Below, piece by piece: positions 18,692-29,909 of a DNA stretch of 64,000 nt. The notes under the pieces were generated by a model that saw nothing but the letters and a program-made list of their open reading frames with translations, had not been told where the DNA came from and did not search any database. A program made the translations under genes and the position numbers. This stretch comes from Tausonia pullulans (Eukaryota > Basidiomycota > Tremellomycetes > Cystofilobasidiales > Mrakiaceae), in assembly GCA_951802195.1 (NCBI GenBank), contig OX637622.1, forward strand, positions 1,602,779-1,666,778, written 5' to 3'. Position 1 is the first letter of the stretch. Each line of letters opens with the position of its first letter.

Positions 18692-18696
18692 TGACA

Positions 18697-19506
18697 TTAG
18701 TTGAAGGACCCGTGGCCATCGGGGATCGTGACCGACTGATGACCCGTCAGCTTTCATCCAAAAAAGAGTGCGATTCAATTGACTCACGTCCGGATCGACC
18801 CCATCCTTGAACCAGCGCTCGCTCTCGGCGATGGCGAGCTCGTTGCCGCTCATCTGGGATGCTGTCAGCGCTGCTCTCTCGTCGTGCGCGCTCGAGACCC
18901 ACCTGCCGCGTCTGCATCTTGCCGTCGGGCGCAAATACCCAGTGCTCGAGCCCATAGCATCGGTTCCAGGACTGGGTTCCCTGGAGCCGATACTCATAGT
19001 AAAACTGTACGGCAATCCGATTCTCTGGAGGGAGGGTTCAGCGTGCGTGGAAAGGCGTGGAACGAAACACGTACCGTTGAAGGCGAAGAGCTAGAGGGAG
19101 GGAGGGTCGTCAGCTGGTGAACCTCTTGAGACACGTCAAAACTCACCTCCTTCCTCAGCACATAATCTTCCTCTCGCGTCCACTTGTCCCGCAGGAATGC
19201 CTCGATCTCTCCGCGGCCACGTACGAACGTCGACCGGTTCCGCCACGTCGAGTCGGGCGTGTACGCGAGCGCGACTCTGCTAGCGTCTCGCGTGTTCCAG
19301 AGGGCCTGGGCGGTCTGGGAAAGAGTGTGAGAAAGAGCGAGGGGCTGATAGAGGGACGAAGTGGTCGGCATACCTTGACCTTTCTGCGAAGTAAGCGAGG
19401 ACAGACGTCAGCCTCGCTGGAAGAGAGCACGGGCGGCTGGTCACTTGTGCATTTAGTCCTCCACTAACTCGTAGGCCGATCGAAGGGTGAAGGGAGGGGT
19501 CGTCAT
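18697..19506 (-). CDS. DUF1348 / NTF2-like (SnoaL-fold) small protein
   Basis: Starts [13 protein letters not shown], continues KVK and [20 protein letters not shown], then [20 protein letters not shown] and [16 protein letters not shown]. Further exons give [38 protein letters not shown] and a final exon ending [12 protein letters not shown], the typical DUF1348 C-terminus. The family adopts the NTF2 cone fold found in small-molecule isomerases and hydratases, but its own reaction is unknown. At least five introns. The ending was chosen because a GTGAGT...ATCAG intron brings the conserved C-terminus into frame. Convergent with the SRP receptor gene. Confidence 0.82.
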
Positions 19507-20055
19507 GTTTATCGCTGAGTTAGAGACCTCGTCTGAGAGACGCGTGCTGGGAGATGGTCGTTTCCAGCGGCTCTGCTTTCTATCAGCAAAGCTGACGTTT
19601 GTCGCCTCGCTTACCTCGCAGGCAGCGGGCGCGGCGAAGGCCGAGAGCTCCAAACCCAGTTGTCAGTCGGCCTTTGCGACCCCAGGGGCTTCTGTGGACA
19701 GAGGATTGATTGCCGCTGGATCTACTTGTCCTGTGATGCCGAAGACACAGGGAGACGTGCGGGCTGGTCGCTTGGGTGGAGGGCGCCCTCTGTCCGGAGC
19801 AGTTGCTTCCCGTCTGACTCCTTCTCTAGCTTGCCCAGCGCTTGCGATCCTTCTTGAGGCCGATCAGCTGCTCTGCCTACCTGCCTCCTCTTTGCGTGAC
19901 AACGGGTCTTGTCAACGATCTCTCAAGCGTGGGGCGTTAGCGAACCGCTCATGCAGGTTCGGAAATCGCCGATGAAGTGCCGGGCCGGGTCACGCCTCCT
20001 GCCTGTCTTTAAAACGCCGGGTCCTCTCTCGTTCTCTCCCCCAAACCCTGATACC
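19507..20055. promoter_or_regulatory. Divergent promoter region between DUF1348 gene and MFS transporter
   Basis: About 550 bp between two divergent ATGs. Open frames here are shadows. I see no RNA gene or repeat. Confidence 0.4.
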
Positions 20056-21945
20056 ATGTCGACGACGGCGAGACCAGCCTCGCCTAGCCCCTCCACTAGC
20101 CCTTCGAATTCAAAAGCGGCGGAGGCGGGTCCAACCATGTCGACAACTGATGATATTGAGTTGCAGCCGGCTTCCGAGTGCAAGGAGCCTCTTCCTGCGC
20201 TTGACGTCAAAGGACGGCCTCCGATAGCACTCGGTGGGAAGGAGGAGCTGTGTGTCATGCTTGCGCTCTCGATGGCGATGTGTAAGACCATACGTTTTCC
20301 CTTGCGTGCTGCTGCTGCTGACTTCCCCTGCAGTTGCCCCAGGATGGAACGATGCCTCGGTGGGGCCGTTACTGCTCAGGATTCGAGAGCACTACGGCGT
20401 GAGTTCTTATTTGGTGGAAAGGAGACTCGCACTGACTGCTCGTCTCTCGCAGGTCTCGTTCACTGTTGTTTCGCTCACGTTCGTCGCCAACTTTGTCGGC
20501 TTTCTCTCGGCGGCCGTCATGAACGTTTGGGTATGTGGGTTCCCCCCTTGTGTCCTTCCACGTTGACCTCCTGCCAGCTCACGGACAGGCTCGGCTTTGG
20601 CATGGTGGGTGGCCCTTGACCCAAGCGTGGCGTGTCAAGCTGATGCTTCTGGCAGGTCATCACCGCAGGAGGCGCCTTCCAGGTCGTCTCGTGCGCCCTC
20701 CAGTGCTGGGCGCCGCCGTTCCCACTCTTTGTCATCTCGTTCGTCTTCGCCGGGTTCGGGATCGGCCTCATGGACGCCCAGTGCAACACCTTCGCCGCCC
20801 GGCTTCCGAATATGGTACGTATATGTGCGTAGCTTTGGTGACCAGGGCTGATCTCATCCTTCAAAGATGACCAAACTGTCGATCCTTCATGCCATCTACG
20901 GCGTGGGTGCTCTGTGCAGTCCACTCGTGGCCACGCAGTTCTCCCAGCTGCCACATTGGAGCTACCACTACTTCGCCAGCCTCGGCGTCGCCTTGATCGT
21001 GGGTGCTTGCGAGCGTCGTGCGCTTTGTGCCTCGGCTGACTCTTGGCTATCAGAACACGACTGCCCTCTTCTATGTCTTCCGATTACGCGACGAAGAGTC
21101 TCTCCTCGGCCGGCACCACGAGGAGGTCGAGGGCGCCGTTGCTGATAGCTCAGGGACTAAGATGCGCAAGATTATGAGCCTCAAGATCACGCATCTCTTC
21201 GCGTTCTTTATCCTCGTCTAGTAAGTGCGTCGTGCCTGCATCTTGTACTTGGCAGCTGATGCTTTGTCTCTAGCGTCGGCCTCGAGGTCACGATCGGGGG
21301 CTGGATTGTGAGTGATTGCACTTCTTGTCGTGACATCCGCTGAGACATTTCTCGCAGGTGACCTACCTCATCGAGGTTCGCGGTGGCAATGCTTCGTCGG
21401 GCTACGTCAGCTCCGGTCAGTTGTGCAACTCCTTCCCCCTGTCTGAATGCTCACTATATCCTCCCTCCAGGCTTTTTTGCCGGCTTGACTCTCGGACGCA
21501 TCATCTTCATCCCGCTCAACCGCAAGCTTGGCGAGAAGGTCTCAGTCTTCATCTACTCGGCTGCTGCACTGGGGCTTGAGATGGTCATCTGGTTCGTGCC
21601 GAGTCTGATCGGCAACGCCACCGCCGTTTCGTTCGTCGGCATGGCGCTGGGGCCGTTCTACCCGATCGTTATGAGCGCATGCACTAAGCTGCTGCCTCGG
21701 GCGCTCACGGGGGGTGCCATTGGCTGGATCGCCAGCTTCGGTCAAGCTGGATCAGCCATCTTTCCCTTCATTACTGGTGCTCTCGCCGAGAAATACGGGT
21801 GAGTTGGGGAGTCTGGCGTGACGGGGCATATTCTGAAACCTGTGTTTCCAGTGTCAAGGCCATGCAGCCTGTCATCGTCGTCATGATGGGGGTGATGTTA
21901 ATTCTCTGGGCGCTTATCCCTTCCATACCGCGGAGGAAGGAGTAA
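20056..21945 (+). CDS. Major facilitator superfamily transporter
   Basis: Starts MSTTARPASPSPSTSPSNSK with a Ser/Pro-rich cytosolic leader. Membrane segments run through APGWNDASVGPLLLRIREHY, FTVVSLTFVANFVGFLSAAV, PLFVISFVFAGFGIGLMDAQ, MTKLSILHAIYGVGALCSPL, ITHLFAFFILVYVGLEVTIG, AGLTLGRIIFIPLNRKLGEK and YGVKAMQPVIVVMMGVM. About twelve helices in two halves. The G-F-G-I-G-x-x-D-A-Q-x-N-T pattern and the L-Y-V-G-x-E-V-T-x-G-G-W-type segment resemble fungal MFS proteins annotated as bypass-of-stop-codon 6 or fucose-permease-like; the substrate is unknown. About ten introns. Ends SIPRRKE. Intact. Confidence 0.85.
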
Positions 21946-22105
21946 AGACGGGCTATATCTTATGCATATCACATCAATGTATCTTTCGGTCATTGGTAAG
22001 CTGGGTCGATAGGTTGGCCACAAAGGGCTTACTGATACTTAATGCGCGGAGGAGTTCAAGAAATAGATAGCGGATGTCAACGAGGGTGGAGACATAGGGT
22101 CATTG

Positions 22106-22538
22106 ATGATGCGTAGGGGGATGATCAATCATTGGGAGGGAAGGAGCGGCATATCTCCGCTGGATGTGGATCCTCTCCCTCGAGTCCCCGGTGAAGGAGA
22201 GGTGTTGACCTTTGGCACAGCATTGAATCCGTACGATCAGCGAACTGGCTCTCAACTTGGCATCTCCCTGATCTGGCGCAACCGCGATCTCTTTCATCCT
22301 ACCGAATCATACTTGGCGATGCGGATCCTCACGACCTATCATGGCCAATCTGGGTGAGTGGCCAGGGAGTCTTTTGACGACGACGAAGGCCGACAACTCT
22401 CGGGTGCACTCAGCGTCTTGCAGGAGCAAATCGGCGCTCACCCTCTAGAGATGTATGGGAGTTCCCTGACTTGTCTGACCTCGCTCGTCCTGCAGCGTCG
22501 CCAGCCCCTTCTTTGGACACTCATTCGAGCGGGCCTGA
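22106..22538 (+). CDS. Small orphan protein, about 110 residues
   Basis: An ATG at 22106 opens MMRRGMINHWEGRSGISPLD, continuing to RILTTYHGQSG. A GTGAGT...CACTCAG intron (about 22354-22413) and a GTATGG...CTGAC...CTGCAG intron (about 22453-22502) both keep the frame. They give exon 2 VLQEQIGAHPLEI and exon 3 VASPFFGHSFERA before the TGA at 22538. Two canonical, frame-preserving introns are the main evidence that this is real. No family recognised, no signal peptide or membrane segment. An upstream exon cannot be excluded. Confidence 0.45.
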
Positions 22539-22900
22539 ACGGAGATATTTCGATGCACTGACCCTAAGCCGATGGATTGTTGACAGTAAAGTATGTGGGT
22601 GGAACAACTGTTATTGCGAGGATCTCAATGAATGATTGTTCCTAGTCGGCTTTGTTAAGGAAGCAAGCGAGCTGCTGCGCGCACGCCTGTATTTCCACGA
22701 CTTGCCGCCTTGACTGCTACACGCGGGGCAACGAGAGCCGGCAACCTGTGCCCGGCGGGCGCGCGGAGGGGTCGCGCGTCCGGCTCAGTCTCTGTCACTG
22801 AACGTGAACCTTGCTCGACGGACCTCTTCGCCCTCGTCCCCATGCAGCTCCAGACACCAAACCATCACCAACCTCCCTCTCCCCTATCCTGTAGCTCGCC
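22539..22900. other. Intergenic region
   Basis: 361 bp upstream of the CLPTM1-like gene, presumably its promoter. The stretch just before 22901 is pyrimidine-rich, as is common at fungal transcription starts. No gene seen. Confidence 0.4.
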
Positions 22901-25560
22901 ATGAGCATAGAGAAGACGGCCGCGGCAGCAGTACAGCAGACGCTCCTGGATCTCGAAGTTGCCCCTCGTCCCCGTCGCCCTCGCGCGTCGAAACTCACCC
23001 CTCGCCGCTTCTGCCTCGGCTTTTGTGCTCTCGTTGGCCTGGGAATCATTGGATTCCTTGGTGTAACGACGTTTCTCGCCGTTAAGGATATATGGGGTAC
23101 GACTGGGCAAATGCACGTAGAATCTCACTGGAACGCGACGGCGGCGGGCGCAGTTGCGGGGGACGAGCACATCGTCCGGCCGTACTTCGGCCTTAAGGAG
23201 GATGGCGCTGCGATCGAGCGGTTCGACCTCGCGGCCACCATCTACGTCCGCTTCAACAAAGAGGCTGCCGATCTTAAGGCTGCCGGATATGAGCCGGACG
23301 AATCTAAGTGGCTTGCCGGGTGGCAGGGCACCCCAAAGGAGATGCTCGACAACGAGCGCCGGCGGGGCAGATACATCCCTATCTTTCGGGACATCGTCCT
23401 CCAGGATGTCCCTGTCTACTCCAAGCCGATCAAGACGACCACCCGAGTGGTGATTCCCAAGGAGCTGCTGTGAGTCGGGTCGAGTCGCGTTCCCGCTTCT
23501 GTCCGCTCACTCTGTCTCGCTCCAGCCCTGCCATGATCGACAGCGATACCACGGTCCCAAGGCTTACCGCGTACTTCCACATGCTCCCTTCTGCCTTCTC
23601 TTCTACTGCGATCGGTGACCGGCCCGTCAAGTGGCACTCTTCAGTCAACTCGACGTTCGAGGTCCCCCTCTGGACGGCCGAGGTCCCCTCAGAGGGAGGC
23701 TATGCTCCTCTGGACGACAAAGCGACGGTGGACCCGCTCTATAACTTTCTGGCTCGCTCTGGAGTCATGCAGGCGCTTCTCATCCCGCGAGAGGTCCCCC
23801 GTGAGGCCCCGCGTAGGGCAGTCGACAGCGAAGAGGCCGTCTCGGCTAGTGCGTCGCCGTCTAATGCAGCAGCCACCTCCGTCAAGCCGCACACAGGTTA
23901 CGACATTGTCACCCGCTCTGCCGTCACAATGGCCTGGGATGCTTCCATTTACAACGCGACCAAGTTCAAAACTCGCATGGCTGACCTCAAGAAGGTCTCG
24001 GTCAATATGCCCACTCGCCAAGACCGCGGGCACCTTTCTCTAACACGGTTTACTTCTCTAGGACAAATGCATGGGCAGCCGAGCCAACTTCAAAATCTGT
24101 ATAAACAGCTGGGACAACAAGGGCCACTTTCAGAATCTTTTGGAGCTTGAGGACGACGCGAGCGCCGGCAACCGCACACGCTGGCGGTACGGGCCCTTCC
24201 TCACTACCCGGCTCAACCGTCCTGGGCCCAAGGACTACCTCGAGCTCCCTCATGTGCCAAAGAATGAGACTAGCGTGCCGTTGGAAGGTGAGCGGGCGTT
24301 CTGTCCTCGGTAAGCGCAACAGCGCCACCCCTGTGGCTCACACTTCCTTCTATCCAGATCTCGCCTTTGACTGGCATATCACCTGGAACACCGCTACCCC
24401 TGGCAAGCTTGCCTTGGGAGACGCGGCGCTCCACTTCACACAAGGCCAAGAAGTCTCACAGAATCTTACCGAGTATCAGGCCGCAGCCTCGCATGACAAC
24501 GCCGAAATTCTGAGTGAGGAGTTCTTTTGAGAGTCGGCGAGCCGAGCTGACTATTCATCCCTCGCTCAGACGCCCTGCTTGGCAATCAGTTTAATCCGGG
24601 CACGCACCCGCTCACCCGCTCTGTCGTCGGCTACTTCGGCGCGGTGTTGAAGGTCTTCGTCGTGCTGTGAGTGTCGCCTGGCGGAGTTGCGATCATGCCG
24701 TAGCTTGACTCCCGGCCATTACTCTAGCGCTGCGATGCACTACGCGATGACTCGGTCAATCTCAACTGGCATCAGCCCGGTTGGGGTCTTTCTGAACCAC
24801 CTCTTGGGCGTCGCGTTTATATTGTTCCTCATGGAGGACACTGTGGACCGCCTCGTCAGCTGGGCTTTCATCAGTGTGGAGTTTTGGCCTCTCATCGTGC
24901 TCTTTGCCCACCTCGAGTTCGATTGGTACGGCTGGATCCCGGTTGGGGTTACTCGCCGGCGCTCGACACACTCGGAGCGGGCGAGCGCTCGTGTCGATGC
25001 GACCTTCTCGACGCGGGCAAAGTTACTGGTGAGTGCTCCTTGCTCTACGGCAGCAGCGGCGATTGACGGCTGTCACAATCAGTTCTTTGTTATCGCCACC
25101 ATCGCCATCCAATTCTTGCCCGTAAAGGCGCACATCATCACCGCCAACGCGCTTGAGGCCGACGACTATTTTGGCAAGATCTCGACCGATTCATACATCA
25201 CTCAAGTTCTCCACAACCTTGTGAACGGGGCCATGGGCGGTTCCTGGCTGACGGCGGCGCTCAGCCAAGTGCGTTTTGCTCCTGATGGAACCTGGCTCAT
25301 GCTGATCGACATGCGCCCAGATTCACCTGAACCATCGTCTCCGGACGTTCGCCGGCCAGCACGCTTTTGCTGCTGTCCTCGCCTTTGCATCTTCGGTTCT
25401 CATCGCGCTCCCGACGCTCTTTCATGGCTGGTTCGGGCGGGCTCAGCTAATGGATCCCTTTACATTCTGGGACGCCATCTCGCTTGTAATACTGGGGACG
25501 CTTGCCTGGCAGGCCGTCAGCTTGCCTCAAGTAGCGCAGGTAGAGCCGGAAGAGGAATGA
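22901..25560 (+). CDS. CLPTM1-like multi-pass membrane protein
   Basis: Starts MSIEKTAAAAVQQTLLDLEV. A basic patch precedes one N-terminal membrane segment (FCLGFCALVGLGIIGFLGVT). A large luminal domain follows with several N-x-S/T sites, RYIPIFRDIVLQDVPVYSKP, AYFHMLPSAFSSTAIGDRP and WRYGPFLTTRLNRPGPKDYL. The C-terminal part has several membrane segments: GVFLNHLLGVAFILFLMEDT then VDRLVSWAFISVEFWPLIVL, which follows the pattern of the CLPTM1 family (a hydrophobic L-x-D/E-D-T turn, then I/V-E-F-W), and FFVIATIAIQFLPVKAHIIT. CLPTM1 proteins act in the ER membrane in membrane-protein assembly and lipid scrambling. The similarity is remote, so the family call is tentative, though the topology is clear. 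Ends QVEPEEE at 25560, only about 30 bp before an rRNA-derived insert. Confidence 0.6.
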
Positions 25561-25590
25561 GACGCGCGCCGTTATGTGGTGACTTTGTTT

Positions 25591-25904
25591 GTGACAACAA
25601 ATAACAATGTAGGGCTCTTTGGTCCTACAAATGGAAGGAGTCCAGATTCAATCCCTCAATAACGAGCAATTCAAGGACAAGTCTGGTACCAGCAGCCGCG
25701 GTAACTCCAGCTCGAATATTGTATACTCAAGTTGTTGCAGTTCAAAAATCCGAGTTGGCTTCAGGTCTGATTGGCTGGTCCGCTTCACGGTGTGTACTGG
25801 TCGACCGGACCTAGCCTCTTGGTGATGTGGCATGCCATTTGCTTGGTGTGTCGTGAAACCAGGATTTCTACTTGGAAAGTTAGAGCGTTCAAAGTCGGCC
25901 TATG
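25591..25904 (+). pseudogene. Degenerate 18S rRNA fragment (530-loop region)
   Basis: About 314 bp collinear with eukaryotic small-subunit rRNA from the block preceding the 530 loop to past helix E23. Recognisable blocks in order: AACAAATAACAATGTAGGGC; ACCAGCAGCCGCGGTAAC (near-universal 530 loop, with G to A and T to C changes); GTTGTTGCAGTTCAAAAATC; GTGTGTACTGGTCGACCGG; AACCAGGATTTCTACTTGG; TTAGAGCGTTCAAAGTCGG. Many substitutions occur at positions normally invariant, so it is not a working rRNA. It ends exactly where an LTR-like repeat begins (25905). Confidence 0.85.
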
Positions 25905-26309
25905 TGTTAGGATTTGCCCAAGGGCGAAGGGCTGAAGAGTATGGGTGAGGAAAAAGCGTCGGTCGAGGAGTAAAACTGAATTGGTGGAGGTGGTGCGGGC
26001 TCGTTACAAGGTCTTGGGCAGGTTTGTTAAGTCGAAATGATAGTCAGAGTGCAGAACAAAAATCTACGACGAACTGAGCGTTTATCGACGGGAGTGAAAG
26101 CAAAGGGGGGGGGGGGCGGGGGTAGGAGCAGAGTAAGAAAGCAAAGAGCGTGGAACAGATGTGACGAAAGAAGGGACGAAGAAAAGGGAGTGCCGATCAA
26201 GCAAGGGCAAAGCTAGATCGGTGCTGAAGTGGGCAGTTGCAGGGCCGAAGTGGCAGATTCACGATATCCTGACGTAGGGCCGAGGTGGCCGATCCGTGAG
26301 ATCCTGACA
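25905..26309 (-). repeat. LTR-like repeat copy L1
   Basis: Begins TGTTAGGATTTGCCCAAGGG and ends with direct subrepeats leading to GATCCTGACA. Shares the core GGTCTTGGGCAGG...ATGATAGTCAGAGTGCAGAAC with the other copies. Joined directly to the 18S fragment on its left. The flanking pentamers CTATG and ACGTG do not match, so no target duplication is visible. A G-rich run (about 26106-26121) lies inside. Confidence 0.75.
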
Positions 26310-27475
26310 ACGTGCATCCATGCGGCAAATTTTCATTTCCACTTACACGTTTTTTCTTTTTAAATAAAGGGATCTTTGGCAATAGTCTTAGTCAACTTCT
26401 TAGACTTGATGATGCTTTGCGGACGAGCGTAGGAAGGGTTTCGGTGGGCTGTCACTGTCTCATTGCAATATGGACGTGCCTTTTCATGACATCTGCGTCT
26501 TCCAGCAACATGGCGGCGGAAGCAAGCTCTCATCTCCACCGCGCTGCGAGTCTTCTGCTACACATTTACCATCGCTTCCTAACACCGCTTTTTGTCTCTT
26601 CCTTAGTGCCTCTTAGCCCCGAGCCCAGAGCTCCATTCCAACGAAAAAAGTACAGAGACAGAGTCTCGACAACTCACCCGTCTCCCGCGCAGATGACATC
26701 AAGCTGCCTCTTGAACCCAAAATCCTCAAGGAGACAGCGGGTGCAGCTTGACGAGGAAGAGCCTCACACCGGCGATGACCACGTTCACGCTCCCGGCGAG
26801 GACCTCGGTGGAGTCGCTGTCCCCGTCGACTTTGATCAGAGTTGAGCGTTCAGCGGTTTGTGAGCATGATAGTTTGGTCGGTCTGAAGTCATGCACGCCG
26901 AGCATATTCCAGAGAGATGCGACAAACTTTAGCGCACATATTTATAAGGACAAGTCTATCCTACCGAGCTGCTGTTCATATCCCTGTCGCCACACGTATC
27001 GTCGAAATACGATCACGTAGTAATTGGTGCGCACCCATATTATTTGATTCTCTCACTAGTTTGAGACATCGGACCGCGATTCTTTGCAGATCTCGCTTCG
27101 GTTCCCTTAGAGGCTATGCACAGCTCCTATCTGAGGCGCGATCAGACCAATGACGTACGCGGCACTGTCGGGATTTGCTAGGTGAAGGGTTTCTGTTGAA
27201 GTTCACGTTGGAGCAAGAATAGTTGTAGGGTTTGCGAGAGAAAAAGGAGTCGAATGCGGTGGAATTTGGATTATTTGCTGGATAGATGCTTCTTCGATTT
27301 TTGTAGACAGAACTTGAAGGAGAACGCCGGACATGCATCGCGGGACAACAAAGATACTTCGACTTATAAACAATAGAGAGGAAAGGAGGAAAGCAGAGTT
27401 TCTGAGCATCACCCTGTCACCTCCTCATCGACAGAAGTTCTGACTCCTTCCACCACAGCACCTTTCATTGGCCCA
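26310..27475. other. Long spacer with possible gene relics
   Basis: About 1.2 kb without a supportable gene. Near 26695-26755 the plus strand reads A-D-D-I-K-L-P-L-E-P-K-I-L-K-E-T-A-G-A-A followed by a stop, after a good splice-acceptor-like sequence; it may be the end of a lost gene. An open frame at 26312-26845 is not protein-like. Confidence 0.35.
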
Positions 27476-29648
27476 TTATTTGAGGCAGAGAATGACGACC
27501 TCAGACGCCGACACGCTCAGTGCGCCGCCGGTAACATCTTCCTCCTGCGGTGTGCCCTCCGGAACACCCGATGCGGTATCGTAGTTGACCGATGCCCACG
27601 TCCTGAAATTACAGCTTAATTCAGCTTCACCTCCCCAGATGCATTCCACGTCACCCTTTACTCACAGTCCCGATGTGGAGTTCGTGAAGGGGGTAGACAA
27701 CCTCTTGGCAGTGATTCGTCCACTGTGGTCAAGTCCGTCAAGGTACACAGTCGAGGTGACCCTAGTGCCGTTCTGAGAGGGAAGGTACATGGCCGAGTTG
27801 ATGAGGACGACGCGAGCAAGCTTGGTGTCTTCCCAGATACCGTAGGCGGAGAACGTCGTCGAATCGGTGCCGATCTCGGCCACGCACGACTTTCCTGAAG
27901 AGCCGATCGCTTCGTTGACGGCCAAGGCACCGTAGAAAGCGGGGAGGATGTGCGGCCTGGCCGACAGGCCAACTCCATCATCGGCACCCGAGACCGGCTG
28001 GAACAGGTTGTACCTGTACCCAACCCCGTGATGGAAGTTCATCTTCTGAACACCAACAGATGCGGCTTGAAGGGCATTGTCGACCATCCAGATCGCGGCC
28101 TCAGCGGTGTTGCTAACTCCTGGGGCTCCGTGACTACGGCAAGCACAGAGTCAGCTATTGCGCTCGGCCAGTAGGGTGGACAACTATACCGGACTCACTT
28201 GGCGTAGCTGTTGGTTTCACCCTATAAAGCCTCAAGAGATCAGTCCCAAGGTTCTAAATGTGTTTGAAAGCTAACCTACCAGGATGTAAGGCAAGCCGAC
28301 GGACCTCGCACGGCTGACCTCCCTTGCATGTTTGGTCATGTTCGCGCGAATGCTGTTCTTGTTCATCAGGTCACCCATTTTTGGCTCCGGGTTAAATGTG
28401 GGATACGCGTGTACGCCCTGTTATGGTTGGATGCAATGGTATCAGTGGCGGCCTGCCAGGACAATGAATGGCGGGAGCCCTCCAGACGGAACTCACTGAA
28501 TAATGGTGCTCTCCGAAGGTACCTAGCAACTTTCCAGCCTTGCCTTCATGCATGCCAGCATTGATCAAGGCCGCTGTATTCCATTCTCCAGGGGCGAAGC
28601 CTGCGATAGCCGGACCTTGAAGCTTTGGCTCGTTCGGGCCCCCGAGCTTGATGACAGATCCCATCTTGTCCACGATTGTGTCCCAAAGCTTTACATAACT
28701 CTTGGGCGACCAACCAGGAAAGCCGTAGAAGTCGACCTGGAAGGGTAAACCCCACTGCTCAGCTCCCATACGATTGGAGAACGTTCACCTCAAAGAAAGA
28801 CTCACTTCGTTACCGAGCTCGACGCTCTCCAGGGTAAAATCAGCCAAGAGATCCTTTCGAGATCCCTGGAAGGTATCGGCCTGCATAGATAGCATGCGCA
28901 TATGAGCAAGGCGATTAGAGATTTCATGGAGGTGGGCATGTTTTTCTAGAACTCACCAGCAATGCGACCTGGGCTACCGTCTCGCTCACGTTGCGAGCTT
29001 TCAGGTTGACTCCCCAAATACTGTCGCCCCCGTCGTTGTTCAATGCCGGTGCCTCCTCGCATACAATGAACAAAACACAAATACTCACAAGCTGGTGCCC
29101 TTGGGAAGGTTTGACGAGAGTGCGTAAAAGTCCTTGCCAATTCCGATAATCTCTGCCTCGGGGAAAGGAATATCCGCAGTGGCCGCTGGAAAAGAAGCAT
29201 TCATCACAGCCACGCCTGGCTGGATGTAACCCCTGTCCTCGCTGTTGGCTATTATGCGGCACCGTCAGTGTCCAGTTGGCAACACGTGCGACAGCAACAC
29301 GGATCAGCCACTTACCTCCCACTCTGAAAGGCGGTTGCACTCCCGTAAAGGATGCCATGACTGACAAGACCTGGTTGACATAAGGATTGGGTTTTCCAAC
29401 GGCCTCGCCAGCCCACGAGGTCCATCTGTCCATCTCAATCGAGAAGCCGATGAGGCCTTGGGATAGTTTCTCGGCGAAAGCCGGACGTGATGAAGGCAGG
29501 AAGACGGTGGCATTCGGTGCCGCTGCAACAGTTTCGCTGAGCAAAATGGTGATGGTTGCACCGGCGACGGCGATGGACGAATAGCGCACTGAAAAGGACG
29601 AGTGAGCCTAGAGACGATAAGACCGAGGCATGTCCGTGCACACTCACT
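27476..29648 (-). CDS. Glycoside hydrolase family 79 (beta-glucuronidase-like), secreted
   Basis: Expected to remove glucuronic acid residues outside the cell. The start codon is assembled by splicing: exon 1 supplies the A (29648) and exon 2, after TTTTCAG, supplies TG, giving MRYSSIAVAGATITILLSET and a signal peptide ending near VAAA. A TATAAAA box lies at 29727-29733. Mature blocks: LSQGLIGFSIEMDRWTSWAG, VELGNEVDFYGFPGW with the likely acid/base Glu in G-N-E, GGPNEPKLQG, then G-E-T-N-S-Y-A-K with the likely nucleophile Glu. The C-terminal beta domain includes MNFHHGVGYRYNLFQPVSG and ALAVNEAIGSSGKSC. The last exon, after a GTGAGT intron, runs TWASVNYDTASG to VSASEVVILCLK. About seven introns. 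Intact. Confidence 0.85.
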
Positions 29649-29726
29649 GTTGGATGAATGGTGTTGAAGGCTGGAGGATGTACGGTGTGCGATTCTGCCA
29701 CCTGTTGGATGATCTGTATCCAATTC

Positions 29727-29733
29727 TTTTATA
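29727..29733 (-). promoter_or_regulatory. TATA box of the GH79 gene
   Basis: TATAAAA on the minus strand, about 80 bp upstream of the split start codon. Confidence 0.5.
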
Positions 29734-29798
29734 CTGAAAAACGAATGAGGCTAGTTGAGGTCCGGTACGCGGTTCTGTTCACATACAAGTTGGGGCTC

Positions 29799-29807
29799 CG
29801 GACCCCG
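29799..29807. promoter_or_regulatory. CGG-N3-CCG site upstream of GH79
   Basis: CGGACCCCG, 151 bp upstream of the GH79 start and about 70 bp upstream of its TATA box. It has the inverted-triplet layout of Zn2Cys6 regulator sites. The spacer differs from the CGGAGGCCG sites of the other glycosidase genes, so membership in the same regulon is weaker. Confidence 0.35.
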
Positions 29808-29909
29808 GACCGGAATGATTGTTCCTTGCGGGTATCCCATGCTGACCTCGGACTGATGCGCTCGCAGTTCACTTATTTTAGTCCGGAGTCGCCGCCGTAG
29901 CTTCCGAAG

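Noticed and set aside
25591-25904. Functional rRNA gene or a real rDNA unit
   Set aside because: Only about 314 bp, with substitutions at near-invariant positions and no flanking rRNA; it is a degenerate fragment.
26312-26845. 177-codon plus-strand open frame
   Set aside because: Begins inside repeat-flanking DNA, has no domain, and its Ser/Pro/Leu mix looks like noncoding sequence.
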